Assembly (NCBI RefSeq): GCF_964204645.1 | Contig: NC_134031.1 | Coordinates: 17,109,307-17,173,306, forward strand | Reading direction: 5' to 3' | Source of the DNA: Tubulanus polymorphus | Lineage: Eukaryota; Nemertea; Palaeonemertea; Tubulaniformes; Tubulanidae | Length of the DNA: 64,000 nucleotides | In this document: positions 21,716-34,620 of the stretch, in pieces | How the letters are laid out: the number at the start of each line of letters is the position of its first letter | Numbering within the stretch: position 1 is the first letter of the stretch | Position numbers and translations under genes: made by a program | The notes under the pieces: model-generated | What the model saw: only the letters and a program-made list of their open reading frames with translations | What the model was told of the DNA's origin: nothing | Databases searched by the model: none

Positions 21716-22576
21716 ATTATGGTTGAATGTTGGTTCAATCGTTGTAGGTCAATTATCTATTTGATTCATAATCAAAGATTTATGTTCAATCTTTTCAAAA
21801 TTCGTAAAGTTAAAATTCATAATTCAAATTTCCCATCAAAGTAACGCGACGATTAGTGCGAATGGAACATCGAAATCATGATACTTCAGCGCTTGTTTTG
21901 CTTGCAGTGATCGGTTTTGTAAACAGTAACCATTTGTAAGCTACAAAGTTGGTCTATTCGTTGCATTTCACTAAAGCCATATTTACAGTAACTCTGCAGG
22001 AGTATTTACTTGATTTTTACACAGATTCATACAATGCACGATTCGTATTCAGATCAGCTACCAATTAAGCGACGTAAATATTAATAGTATAGTAATAGTA
22101 CGAGTCGGTATAAACAAATGTCGCATGCCCGAACAGTTGTAACGAATATACCGGAACCCTTCTGCCGATAAGTTCCCTCCCTTCTTCATCATGTTGAAAA
22201 TTCTCTGAACTGTACATATTCCATTCATTATGAGATCAGTGAGTCTCTAAACACTGACATGTCCTGACCCACTACTAGCTTGGTTTCGCGGGCATACGAA
22301 CGCACCACGTCGTGTTTTGAATCTAAAGTAAATGGGGTCTAACTGCAGTTTGGGTCACCTTTCCACTGTGTGGCGCTAGTGTTATTAAAGAATAGTGTTA
22401 TGGTAAGGTTAGGTACTTAACCATTAGGGACGCCTAAACTGTAGCCGTTAATGGAAAAACTCCAAGCCACACTGACAGGACAAAACTGCATTCACTCCAA
22501 AAACTTTTCGATTAAATGTACTTTGAGTGTACTCGGCCTTGGCACTGTCTTTCTATACTTCCGTTTCTCTTTCTAG
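21716..22576. other. Downstream of channel gene 3 and duplication junction
   Basis: Bases 21716-22076 are shared with 49794-50154. Bases 22077-22576 are probably GOLGA2 intron sequence brought in by the tandem junction. I looked here for a GOLGA2 start exon (ATG, basic residues, donor on a codon boundary) and found none. The stretch ends in the pyrimidine-rich acceptor TTTCTCTTTCTAG before exon 22577. Confidence 0.55.
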
Positions 22577-25500
22577 CTCAAGCGATTTCGTAAAACTAAA
22601 TCCGGTCAAAAACCTGCTGAAGACACGCCTCCTAAATCCCACAAGAAACGATCGGATACTGTTATTGAAAATGATATCAAAGACGTAAGATTAGTAGAGT
22701 AGGCTACACTTCATAAATCCCAATGCAGGCGACGCGGGGATAAGGCGCAAACGGGAGACGGAAACATGTTTCCGAGCGTTACCGAGAAACACAGTTTTGG
22801 GCATTACGTTTCTGAGACCAAACATTTGTTTCCGTGTTTCTGTGATTCCCTGCGTCGTCGCGTGCATTGGGCTTAAATCATACCTGAGATAAGCTGAGCT
22901 TTGTCTTAATCTTAATGAATGTACAACTGGATTCTTACCGTTGTCTTACCTTCTTTCCATCCTCTACGTCTCGTGGTTTCTATGTAAAACATGTCTTTCT
23001 GTTAACTATAAATTCTAACTTCGTACGAAAGATTTTTCGACTTTCTACATCGATCAGTCATCATTCACATTTGATCGCGGGTCATTCTTCTCCGCTCCAT
23101 TTATTCGATTTCAGTCCTAGTTGATTACTTATTACTCATTTTCAGATTGTCGTTGAAAATCACCTCGATGTGAATCATATTAGCGATGAGGTCGAAGAAA
23201 AAAATAAACTAAACAGGTAGGGTCTAGTCCGTTGGCCATCCAGAAAAGATTTGATTACCAACAGAAAAGGGTACTTATTCAAAAAGAAAATGGCACCGAA
23301 AACTAAGCATGCTCTATTAATCTCCATTCCTTTACTGACACAGCTGAACTTTCTGGGATATACGTTATTTCCGATGAATGGCACAAAAGTGGGTGGGAAA
23401 CAATTCGGGATTGATTTTGAAAAAGCATTCGGACACGCCCCTTGACCCAGGTCCACAGTTGTTGAGTTAAATAAGTTTTGACTAGCATGGCCCATTGCTG
23501 TTAAAACATTTGCCTTTGATTTGTTTGACCCTAGTGTCTCAAACTTAACTGTGTTACTCAGGTCCTGGTTTGTATCTATGACTATGCCCGTGGGCAAGTT
23601 TGGTCTATTTTGAGGTAATTTTAATCCATCTTTGTTTTCAGGGTAGAAACTACTGATGATGTATTTGAGTCGGGCGTTCTACAGCCGAACAACAGTGTAT
23701 CTCCGCATCGTCACGTTGGTAGTTTACCCGTGAATGGAAACTCTGCAAACCACTCAGCTGATACTGAACTACAAAACCGAAACGATTCGAATCCGAAGTC
23801 AAACGGAGGAACTTTAGTAGAATTAGACTCTAATGTTAGCAATTGTGATAAATCGGTCAATAACTCGCACATTTCCACTGCTGCTGCTGCTAAAACTCCT
23901 CCTAATTCACCGCATCCTGCAGCGGCTAGAGTAACATCTCCTTTTCAAAATCTAGGAAGGTAAGCTCGTGGAAAAAATGTTTCATTTGTAGAAGAACTAG
24001 CAGTTGTAGTTCGGATCTAGGCCCTATGACGAGTAGCTATCTTTAGTGAAATATATACCAGTAATTTTTGGTTGATACTGGTCAGAGTTGCACTAACTAG
24101 TACTGATATACAATTTTTCAGGACTACGCCATCTATTGAGGGAATGCAGCAACTTTCGCGTCAGATAAACGGCTTGTTATCTCAATCATCGTCGTATCTG
24201 AACGGCGGCGACGACGTCGAACCGGATCTGGATAATTCCCTCGCCGAACTCGAGGTAAGTTTGTCGTCCGTCATATTTATGTCATGGCAATTTATGACTG
24301 AAGAAGCCGGTGCTATGCTAGTAAAACTAACTTATCCTGACATAAACCTGACATAAATCTTTTTCTACTTTCTATAAACGCAGTTGGTAAATGTGAGTTT
24401 TTACTTAAAATCTGTAAATGGTTTAAGCTTTTTGGTCGAAGGTGAACTATTGATATGATCTTGAAATTCTCATTCATGGATGTTTATTTATGTTTCGTTT
24501 CTGTTGCAAGCCCCTCGTACAGTCTGTTTGTCCATGTGTCTTTCAGCTTTTTAATAGTCGGTTGATCTTGTTGAAACTTGGGCACAATGTTAGTATGGGG
24601 GTCTAGTTTTTTATTGCAAAGAATGGGCCGAGTGCATCACCTAACGACAGAAGTAGGCACTAAAAACTGTTTTTCGGCGACATGATCTTGAACATGACCT
24701 CGTAACTAAGGAACAGGGCTAAAATTCAAAAAGTTTTCTTGACAAAATTTAGCTACTGGCCCTAGATACAATATATCCAAATTGTAATGGGGACCAATTC
24801 ATGGTAATTTCGGAGTTCAAGCCTGAGCCAAAGATCTGTTGTCGCTTACAGCTAGTCATTCCTGTTTTTTCCAGACCAGAAACAAAGATTTAGCGGCTCA
24901 ACTAGAAAAACATAACCAAACCAATCATCAGTTATCGTTTAGTTGCGAAGAACTGGTAAGAAACTGATTCTGAATTTACAGATGTTCATTCATGTTGTTC
25001 TATGAAATACGTATATGTACTTGAATTGAATTGCCATTTTGTAGACAGGACAGAATGTTAAATTACAAGAGCAGATGATGAAAGAACGTCAACGCTTCGA
25101 GGAACAGTTACGAAAAGAGATTGGAGCTTTGAAAGAACAGTTGCAGGTAAGATTTTCTGATTCTAATTGCTGAGTTTTAAACTTCGGTCAGGGATTTAAT
25201 ATTATCGTAACAACATGGACAGAATATTTCACTAATGATTATGGTGACATTACCAATCAAATCGACATATTTATTGATACCAGTTTTAAGACCATTTTCA
25301 CCCTGTAATAGAATCGTCAAATTGCTAAGAATCATAATTTAAATGTTGTCTATTTGCGAAAAGTACTGAAAATGTTAACCTGTTTGTCTAGGTCCATATC
25401 CAGACGATTGGTATACTAGTAGCTGAGAAATCAGAACTACAATCTTCATTATCTCAATCACAGAAATCTGCTCAACAGAGACTCGGTAAGGGCTGGCTGT

Positions 25501-28500
25501 TAGGATTAGATTATGTATGCAGAAAGTGTTGATGTTCTTTAGTACATAAGAGATTCGAGTAAAATGTGGTTAGGCCGTATTAACTATTGTAGTTCCCACA
25601 GTACTGGGAAATCGAAAAAAGATTGTATTTTGCATATGATAGATTTTCCTCTTATCTTGGAAGTGTTTGGGAAATTCCTTTTATGCCTCATGTAGCATAG
25701 TTCTGGGATATCGCTTGCTTGCCCGAGGACAACTTTCTTCAGCAATTTTTCTTTGAAAAATGACCCATGAAAGCCTGTGGAATTTTGAATTCATGTTGAA
25801 CTAGGAACTATGTATCGTATTTATCATGAGATGTTTTTATTTAAAATTATTGTTAAAAATTTATTTAGATGAATTGGAAGTTCTGTCTGGCCGGTTAAAA
25901 GCATCGCGACAACGTGTCGCCGATTTGGAGAAAACGTCGACCACATCAAATCAAAGCAGTAAAAAGTTTGAAAAGGTACCGGTGATGATTATCCAATCAA
26001 TGAGTATTTATATTTAGCATAACAGAAGATGAATCAGTCATCAATTTATGCCTCATCTCATTAATTGTTGTTATCTATTATTACAGAATAGCAAAGAACT
26101 GTCGAAAGAAGTCGATCGCTTGAAAATAGAAATATACAAAGTCAGGTAAGAGTGGCTTTTGCTGTCACTGTCTGTTAGTTCTAGGGTTCGTAGCGGTTAA
26201 TGGAAAGTTGTGAAATTGACAATGTCCAATTCCAGGCCTGGAGAGTCATAGAATTGACTTCAAAATCACTGAGGTTATGGAAAAAGTCTTGGAAGGAATT
26301 GAATTTCCGAATCTTGACGTGCAGTTTTTTGTAGGCCTGTACATTCTACGTGGGTTATTACGAATGATGTTTCCTGCTTTTCATTTTTTCAGCAAATCAA
26401 GTGAAGATTTACGACAACAGAATTCGGAATTACAGGAGAAATTAAACGGTAAAGTGTCGGAGTGCGCGAACTTGAACCAGACGGTGAAAGATGTGAAACA
26501 CGAGCTCGGTATGAAAGACGTCCTCTTACAGCAGGTAAAGTTTCATTGCAAATAAAGACGAGGGCCCGGTCTCATCGTCCTCGCTTGCCAGGGTTTGATT
26601 GCCTTGTATCGGTAGAGCGAATTTGCCGGTGAAAGACTGGTTGGCTTGATACATAGACTGGTGGCCCCGAATGGCAAACTGTCCACCTAAGAAATCTTGG
26701 GCGGTGTAATAAACCAATGAAGGGTCTGTGGTCAGGTTTTCTATTGGTGTGAGCTTCAGCAGGAGGCAATCAAACCCTGTCAAGCAAGGATCGGTTTCGT
26801 GGACTGGGTATGAAAATAACTACTGGCTGTAAATCCTTAACCTGGGTGACAACCACCATAGATTGTAACAACTAAAATTTCTAAGTGTTTCTAGGGATTA
26901 TTTTGTCCCCAAATCTATGAAACTCAGCCCTGGCATCGCCCAGAGTTAGAACGCTATAACTACTGTTTCATTGGATGATGTATTTTTTGCAGCTTTCTAA
27001 TCAGAGTGCGAATAGCAACGAATCGGCGCAAATGGTGCAGTTATTGAACGCGGAGAAAGTCGAACTGACAAACCGCCTCGAAAACTACAATGAAGCATTC
27101 CAGAAATTAACCGCTGAACGGGACCAGATAGCTGTCCAGTATCAACAGTATATCGAACAGTTGAAACAGCGCGAGACTCAGTTACAGGAACAGGTATATT
27201 CCTTCCTTGAAAAAAAAAACCAAACGCCGGAGTTGTGAGTTTGAAAACGAAATACAGTCAAATTCGCTCAATTCAGCTGGGTTTAATCCAGATCTCGATC
27301 TAATCCGCCGCCAGTTTTAGAGACTGGTGATATTAACTTTAACCCGGAATTGTAATTTTAGGTTGAATCTTTGATCGAAGAACGAGATCGAATGCAAAAA
27401 CGACACGAAGAACTCGATGATATAATCTCACGGTTGAACTACGAACTCGGTAATTAATTGATTACTAAACTACTACGTTAGGATATTATATTCATATGTG
27501 TATTTCTTTTTGACCACGTAGCATTCAAGAATTTGGAATTTGAAATTATGTATGAATATAGATATTCTGACGAGAAAATGATAATAGGATAACTTGCTAA
27601 ACGAAATAGTATTTTATCAATACTGAAATTCCTATGAACTTATTGGTCAGCTTTAATCGGAGCCTTGAAGAATTTTTCCCGCCCGATCTTTTTGCAGCCA
27701 ATCAGAATCCGTCCGCCGGCGAAGACCTACAGACGTTAGTTCAAGAGTTGAGCGGTCAGTTACAGAAGGTGAAACTCGACTACGAGGAATTGACCGCGAA
27801 ATATCAAGCCCAAGTTCGCGATAATTCTCAGTTGAGCCGGTAAGTCAGTTAGACTAGAAATCACTTAGCTAGAAATCAGGGAATTAAAGTCAATTAAAAG
27901 TGGTCACCCTGATGAGCTTCATGATGTTTCATTAGTTTATTATCACTGACATGTACATTACGTGTGAATCATAAATAGAAATTATAGAAAAAAGACCCAG
28001 CCCAAATTAAGACTTATAAGTCACTTAATAAATGAATAGAGTTGATGTAGATAAAATTTTCCTGCAGAATTTATACTTGAAACATTGTATTCAAAAGTGA
28101 ATTTCTTTTTGACCATGCAGCGATCGAGAACATTTTGAATGTAAAAATTTGATGATCAGACAATATACTTCATGTGAATTGAAACTGTTTGTCAAGGTTA
28201 ATATGTATTATATGCGTTGAACTTGGTTTTTCAAGGTTTGTCGACGAACGAGAAGTGCGAATTCAAGAACTCGAGAGCACGGTGGAGAAACTGTCGGAAA
28301 ACTCGGTCGATCACAATCAGTTACTGGAGAATTTACAGAGCGACAAAATGGCTTTGAGTCGCGCGATGACACAGAACAAAGAACTGAAAACGCAACTCGC
28401 CGAGCTTCAGAACGGTTTCATGAAAATGGTGAGAGATTCGTCGGTGAATACGCGGAGAGGATATCCACGCGAATTGTTCTATATTTTGTAAACGATGTTT

Positions 28501-31500
28501 TGAATTTTTTCGCAGAGTCACGAGAATATGGATTTATTAACTCAACTACAAAACGAACAGCACGTGTCGAAGGAACTAGGAACTCGTTTGGGCCAGCAGG
28601 AAGATGAACTGAAAGAGATCAGGGAACAGGTATGTACTTGAAAGTGTTTTCTTATTGCTGTAGGTATGCGTATTTTTAAAACGATTCAACCGCAATTGAG
28701 CTATTGCAACATCTAGCTTCTCCAAATCTCATCATAAAACCAATCAATCTAGTCCCAAATTAAGAATGAAAAATAAAAAGTTCGAAAAGTTTCCTTGAAC
28801 TTTAGTTGATTCGACATTTCAACTTGCGAGAATATGTTCGAGATTAATTTAGTAATGATTTAGTTGTTCTTGAAGATAACTATTTGGATATAGTTGAATA
28901 AACTATAGCTCAAGAAAACTTTTTGGACTCATTCTTGATAGTGTGGGGTTTTGTATCAGTTTTACAACATGGACGGTGTTTCATTAACGGTTGTCAATCA
29001 AGTCTTTGATACATTTTAGTTGAAATGACCTTGTGGAATTTTAGTTGAAATGACTGGATTATTTGAATGTGATTCCTACGTAGGTCGTTACGAAGGAGAC
29101 GCAGTTGAGACATCTTCACGAAGAGCAGACGTTGCATAATAAACAGATGTTCCAAGCCGAACAACTCGAAGATCGAATACGACACTTCGAAGCTCAGGGA
29201 CAACTCGTCGATACGCTTCAACGAGAACTCAACTCAGCTCAGGTATTTGATTTACCATCCGAACCGCTGACTACATGAAACAAAACGTTAAGTGTAGAAA
29301 AAAAAACGCAATCAAAATAAAACTAATACTGGATTATTATGTTAATACTCAAATGCTATGAGCCAATTTCGAAACTGATTTATTATCCAAGAGTTGTAAA
29401 AATATAACAAGTTTACGATGTGATATGCGATGCCTGAAGCAGCTAGAATATAATCAGTGTGTTGTTGATTTTGGGGGAGAGACCCAAGTCGGAATTCACT
29501 TTGGAATCAGTGTTTTATGGAATGATAGCTGACTCTATGAGTCCTAGCATTTATATAGATGGGGTAGATTAATTAGTTTTACTTTGTATTATGGGTTCTT
29601 TCTTCAATCAGTCATTTGTCTATGGAAACCAACCTGTATTTAGTGTCTTGGTTTGAAAATGTCATTCTCACTGCTTTCAGGATACTATAAATGCGCTGAC
29701 CAGTCAAAATACGGAACTGAAGAATCTGCTGCGTCAAGCTAGCGAAGTCGACCAAAGTGAAAATGCCAGTGATACTGACGCCAAACAAGCGGAAATGGTA
29801 AATACATGTAGATCTTTTCTAGGTGTTAGACGAGAAGATACACAATATCCGTGTATGATGATGACGAGAGAAATCCCACAATAACGAAGCCAAGATTGAA
29901 AAATTCTATATCAGAATGGTTATATTTGAGGAGTGATGTTTCGGCTAACAACTGTTAGCCATCATCAGGCGTACTCAAAGTACTAGGTGTATTTATGCCA
30001 TTTATTAACACTGGTCTATGCGTGTCTATGTTCAGGTGCACGCCTTATCGGCGTCTGTCCGACAACTAGAAATGGAACGAAATGAAGTCCTGAATCAGTG
30101 TCGAGAGGAGACACGAATTCGACAAAGTTTGCAAGAAGAAATCATTCGACTTCAAAAGGAAAATGAGTTGCAAGGTACAGAATACTCGGCGTATGATGTA
30201 ATGATAATGGATTAGATGATAATGTTAATTGAACCTAACATCTATATGAAATACCTACAAAGAAAGCTTAACCTAGTTTAATTGAAAGCTTTGATGAACA
30301 AATGGGTTTAGAGATTGATTTTTGACGAGGTTTGATTGGACTAGGTAACTAATTCTGTATGGGGCAGAGTAGGAGAAGGCTCTATGCCAGGCTGAGACCG
30401 GATTAATACAGGGGATAACTAGCAGGCATTGATTGCATGATCTTAAAACTAGTGGATGTTTCATATCGCACAGTTGACTAAATATTGAGATGCGAGGCTC
30501 TTGAGGGATTTAGGGTTGAAATGTCGTAAAATAAGAAGCTGTTATCCAGAAGCTATGGGAAAGATTTACTTGGACCCGGTTCCGTAGTTGTGGTAGTCAG
30601 ATTTAGTTAATTTTCAAAAGCCTTGGATCTACGCTACCGGTACCGCAGTAGTTAAACGTATTCATCTTTGGAATTGTTTTGCTTTTTACGCAGCGCCGTC
30701 GATGTTGAACGGAACGTACGTCACGAAGGAACAGTTCGACGCGATGCAGGCGGCGATGAAGATGCTCGAGGACAAGTACACGTCGGTGATGCGCGATAAA
30801 GCCGATCTCGACGATCAACGCGATCAGTACGAACACATCATACTACAATTACAAACTGAAACCGATACGATCGGTGAGTAAACGAAAATACGCCGGTCAG
30901 CTCGATGTAAAAAATTGCGAGAAACGGATGTCTGCTTAAAGAATTGTGGAAACTTTTGAAAAATCGGTTAAAAATCATGAAAATTAGTGAACAATTCAAC
31001 AGTTGTCACTTGTCAAGATGTTTTTATCCCCTTTTCACGCCATATCCCGCGGAGATCATAATTTATACACACGATATGTTAATTTTTAAGAAGCTTTACT
31101 TTCTTTTTCATCCCTTAACCAACTGAGCGCCACTTTGATAATTGATGAGCACGTTCGTGGTTTCTTTTGGGGATTGAGGAAAAAATTATTGATATTTAAT
31201 TTCTAGGCGATTACATCTCGTTGTACCATCAGCAGAGAGGGGTTCTACAGCATCGAGAACAAGAGAAAGAGGAATACATTGTTCGTTTGACTCGTGAACG
31301 TGAGGATATGCAGGTAACTAAACAGAGTTGGGGATCTATCATCATTTGGCAGAATTTAGGAAGCAGGTTTGTGCGTGGATATCCACTGCGGGCTTGCTAG
31401 TAGCTGATGAGGACAGGCTATTCGAGATAGGCAGTTCTGTCTGTAGTGGCTACACGGCTGAATGTTATGGGCCCCTACTCTAACATTGGGATTTTCCTTT

Positions 31501-32898
31501 AGGCAGGATATTTGCAAAGTAAAAAGGTTTTTAGGCTTCCATTCGAACCTGATGGCATCAATACTCTGCTGGGGCACGAAACCCTGTGCATGTACCTGCG
31601 CACTCGCGCTTATTACGCATGGCTGTGATGCCATCAGGTTCAAATCCCTCCCGATGGAGGATGGCGGAATCTTTATGAAAGCCTAATTATGCATTTGTCT
31701 GCCACGACATACTATTGCAACTCGTTTCATAGAATTTGTAAACGATTTTGGATGATTTCAGAGTAAACTCGGTGAACTTCAAGCGCTTGTGATGAAACTG
31801 CTGCAAGAACGCAATCAGTTGAATTCGTCGTATAACAACGGCGGCGCCATTCTGGACAACCAAACTCTGTCGTTATCGGCTGTTGCAAACCACGATAACA
31901 TCGCGAATAATATTCACGATAAATCATTCGGAAAAACATTAGACAGCTCGCAACTTGACGGTAAATATCTTGATCAATAGTTCATAGAGTGCATTTCGCA
32001 ATTGTCACAGTCTTTCCAATGATCTTCAATACATTTTGTAACTCACATGATTCTATTTCAGTTGAACTTCTAGTGTCTTCTTCAAAATCCACGAATAGCT
32101 ATTGCGTTATATTCTAACAGGTTCATTTCACTCTTCAAACCAAACTAAATTTCCATCATTTCAATTTATCCAATCCAGTGCCTCTTACTGATGTAGGCTA
32201 CGCATGCATCTATCTCCACTCCATCCTAATTTTTTCATCCAGTTTAGTAGATTAGATTTTTGGATTCTTCTGTATCTTGTCTTCTAGAATCATTAGGACT
32301 TTTCTTTCATAAGTAGAGTTGCCGGAATCTTTTTTCTCTGGTTTTAAGTTTTTATCACTTTTTACGAAAGTTTAACATAGTTTTCAGGTTTTCAACTTAG
32401 TTTTTAACTGAAAATTTAGCAAATGGGCGACTAAAGATTTTGTCAGGACTGTTAGAATTGTTTTCCAGATACATGCAGAAAGCTTTCCCTTGAAACGGTT
32501 AGTTGCTTACCGGTAGTCATGATTTCAACTCGTGAATAATTTTATTTCCAGATTGGCCGGATTATACGAGTTCAGGAACGGGTTCGGATAGCGATGTGAG
32601 CGAGGTTGAGGCGATCATCGCGACGCGCGGCGAACCGATCTCCGTCGGTACGAACATCGAAACGGATTCCTCAGATCATCATCGCCATCATCCTTCTCAA
32701 CATCATCATCATCATCATCACCAGGAGCAACTAACGAAAAATACCGTAACGACTACGACCATTCCGCAAGACAACACCGCTTCGAAAATCATGCATTTAA
32801 TTACGGAAATCGGGAACAAGACAAACTCTTCACTAGAGTTGGAATCGAGTCATATTGTACCTTGTAAATGCTGCCATGGACGACTTCAAGTTGTGTAA
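22577..32898 (+). CDS. GOLGA2: Golgin A2 (GM130), copy 2, apparently lacking its first exon
   Basis: Exons: 22577-22684, 23146-23216, 23642-23959, 24122-24254, 24875-24955, 25045-25146, 25392-25485, 25869-25975, 26087-26145, 26393-26534, 26993-27193, 27362-27449, 27698-27839, 28236-28428, 28516-28629, 29084-29242, 29681-29797, 30036-30174, 30694-30873, 31207-31313, 31762-31960, 32552-32898. They sum to 3,201 nt, an unbroken frame of 1,066 codons plus stop, close to vertebrate GM130 length. The first exon seen begins LKRFRKTKSG and then has a basic KSHKKRSD stretch, matching the p115-binding basic N-terminal region just after the usual start exon. Exon 8 (25392-25485) has the family block VHIQTIGILVAEKSELQ. 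Exon 2 begins on a codon boundary, so a preceding exon is needed. No ATG-containing exon ending in a donor of matching phase is evident at 22077-22576. The gene may be 5'-truncated by the duplication junction, or exon 1 may be too short to see. Confidence 0.92.
22719..22872. mobile_element. Short MITE-like inverted-repeat element in a GOLGA2 intron, copy 2
   Basis: It starts CCCAATGCAGGCGACG and ends CGTCGCGTGCATTGGG, inverted repeats of about 16 bp with a few mismatches that extend further inward. The interior has the palindrome CGGAAACATGTTTCCG. It lies in the intron between 22684 and 23146. No exact target duplication is clear. The copy-1 counterpart would lie left of the window. Confidence 0.55.
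26575..26794. mobile_element. Foldback/MITE-like element in a GOLGA2 intron, copy 2
   Basis: Same element as 139-358 at the equivalent intron position (exon end 26534, next exon 26993). Inverted arms are near 26575-26604 and 26764-26794. It carries a few substitutions relative to copy 1. Confidence 0.6.
31542..31661 (+). repeat. Inverted repeat with opposed B-box-like motifs, copy 2
   Basis: Counterpart of 5406-5525, with arms at 31542-31560 and 31626-31644. Arm sequences are the same as in copy 1. Confidence 0.5.
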
Positions 32899-32923
32899 CG
32901 ACACAACATCTCAATTGTAGATA

Positions 32924-32954
32924 TTATATATATATATAGATATAGATATATATT
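32924..32954. repeat. (AT)n microsatellite in GOLGA2 3' UTR, copy 2
   Basis: Shorter allele-like version of the tract at 6786-6826, at the same distance downstream of the GOLGA2 stop codon. Confidence 0.88.
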
Positions 32955-34532
32955 TGGGTTATTTATTTATGGCGGTTTCGAGGACATTAATACATACCTC
33001 CAGCATTGATTGCTGCTTGAAAATTAGCGTTTGTTTTCGTGCCTTCGGGTGATTCTCCGATAATAAGGTACCGGCATCGCTTTACTGTGGCAAGCAAGGA
33101 TCCGCCAGGTTCGTTAGTGGTTAGCAGATTACCGCGCTTCAATTTATTCTACATTGCAGTTACTTTTCTCATTGGTAAATCATTTTTCAGTGAAATCAAT
33201 ACCACACGCTGTGAGTGAGAAGGTGACCTCTATTCGATGACTTGTTTGATGATATTACGATTTAGGTGCCTAAAATTTCAACTCAATTTTCACTATGAAT
33301 AACCCGGTATATTGTTTGACTATTGTTACGCGTTGAATTAGTTCGAATTCATTGCAGGAAAATGTTTAGAAACGTTTTGATTCTGTGATACACCGGCAAA
33401 TGACAGTATACGCTACAATGCAAACCAATTAAAAATACACTTATTTTGTTTCATTCATTGCTGAATTTTTCAGTTCTGCCGTGGTTTGAAAGTATCATCG
33501 AAATTACGTAATTTTTAGAAAAACTAATGCTGTAGATTTATGAGTGGAAACTTTAGTTTAACGATGTTTATCGCGCAGACTACTGGCTTTTGAAATGAAA
33601 AAAAGTCTCGGCCTGGATCTGTGAATCCCAATTTCAATAAATGTCAGTAGATATAACCGAGATACTCTGCATCGATAAAACTATATGTGAAGCTTCCACT
33701 CACTAAAATTCATCGTATAATTTTCACTTTCCTTTTGGTTTGATTTTTTGTGATGCATGAATCTATTTTGTGCTTGTATATGATCTGTGTACAGTACTCG
33801 GAAGGGATCAATGGTGCTTTTCTATAGCCGGTAGTTTTAGAATGATGTGCACCCTTTTTGCGAGGTTTTTTTTTTCTGAATGACCTAATACTGTAATATG
33901 CGCTGACATCAGGTTTCATTCGACATGGACCGCATTATCGAAAGGGCTTTTTATTTGCATTTCGAGGAAATCCTATACACTATAAACTGTCTAGGCGGTT
34001 CAATTGAAAAGTCTATATTACCAATGTGTGCATTGTCGACACTAGGAAGTCGCATTGCCAGTTTTAGCTGTTGGTAACAGCTTGTTCATTAAACCTCCTG
34101 ATATGAAAATCGTCATAAAACTTTGAATGAAAACAAAGTATTATGAAAATGACTGACGTATATATCATCAGATTTTTGGAAAACGCAATCCTGATTGAAA
34201 CATTATTCTACTACCGCATTCTAAGCCTGTAATTATATCGGGTGTAAATGTTATCAAACTGTGATAGAAGAATCGAAATGAAGGACCTTTGAATAACAGA
34301 TAAATAGACTCTGCTCGCTTCAGCCAGTTTATTCCCTAAATTGTTTGCTAAGATAAAATCTGATAGAAGTAAGCAGCGGAGTCTACTGTGTAAAAGCTGA
34401 TTTATCCTTCTCCGAGATCTTTTCATCGGGGAAATTGTTCAATCCTTTCCTGATTATTATTATTATTATTAATATTAGTATGTTATTAGTTTATAAGTTA
34501 TCTTTTTTGTACGTGCTGTGCTTATTCCGTAG

Positions 34533-34620
34533 AATGTGGACACCTCGACGCGTGGTGTCACCAGAATTTCTACCCTTCGATCGGTTTGACTTCGAAACTA
34601 TCGAAAACACGCGATTCTAG
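34533..34620 (+). CDS. Candidate terminal coding exon of unknown gene, copy 2
   Basis: Same open segment and acceptor as 8386-8473. The codon after the ATG reads Trp instead of Arg; the rest is unchanged and ends at the same stop. Confidence 0.22.

Larger units (their letters stand above)
1..22076. repeat. Segmental duplication, copy 1 (left end outside window)
   Basis: This block is collinear with 26437-50154. Base 1 corresponds to 26437 and base 22076 to 50154. Identity is lost abruptly after the shared GACGTA (22071-22076 and 50149-50154). It holds GOLGA2 from mid-gene, two unknown genes and three channel genes, all repeated in the same order and orientation in copy 2. Differences seen are scattered substitutions, small indels, a MITE at 1150-1466 found only here, and absence of the 1.9-kb element seen at 40494-42403. 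An assembly-level haplotype duplication would look the same. Confidence 0.95.

Noticed and set aside
23175-23597. 140-codon minus-strand frame inside a GOLGA2 intron.
   Set aside because: It overlaps a GOLGA2 exon at its right edge, has no homology, and cannot be compared with copy 1.
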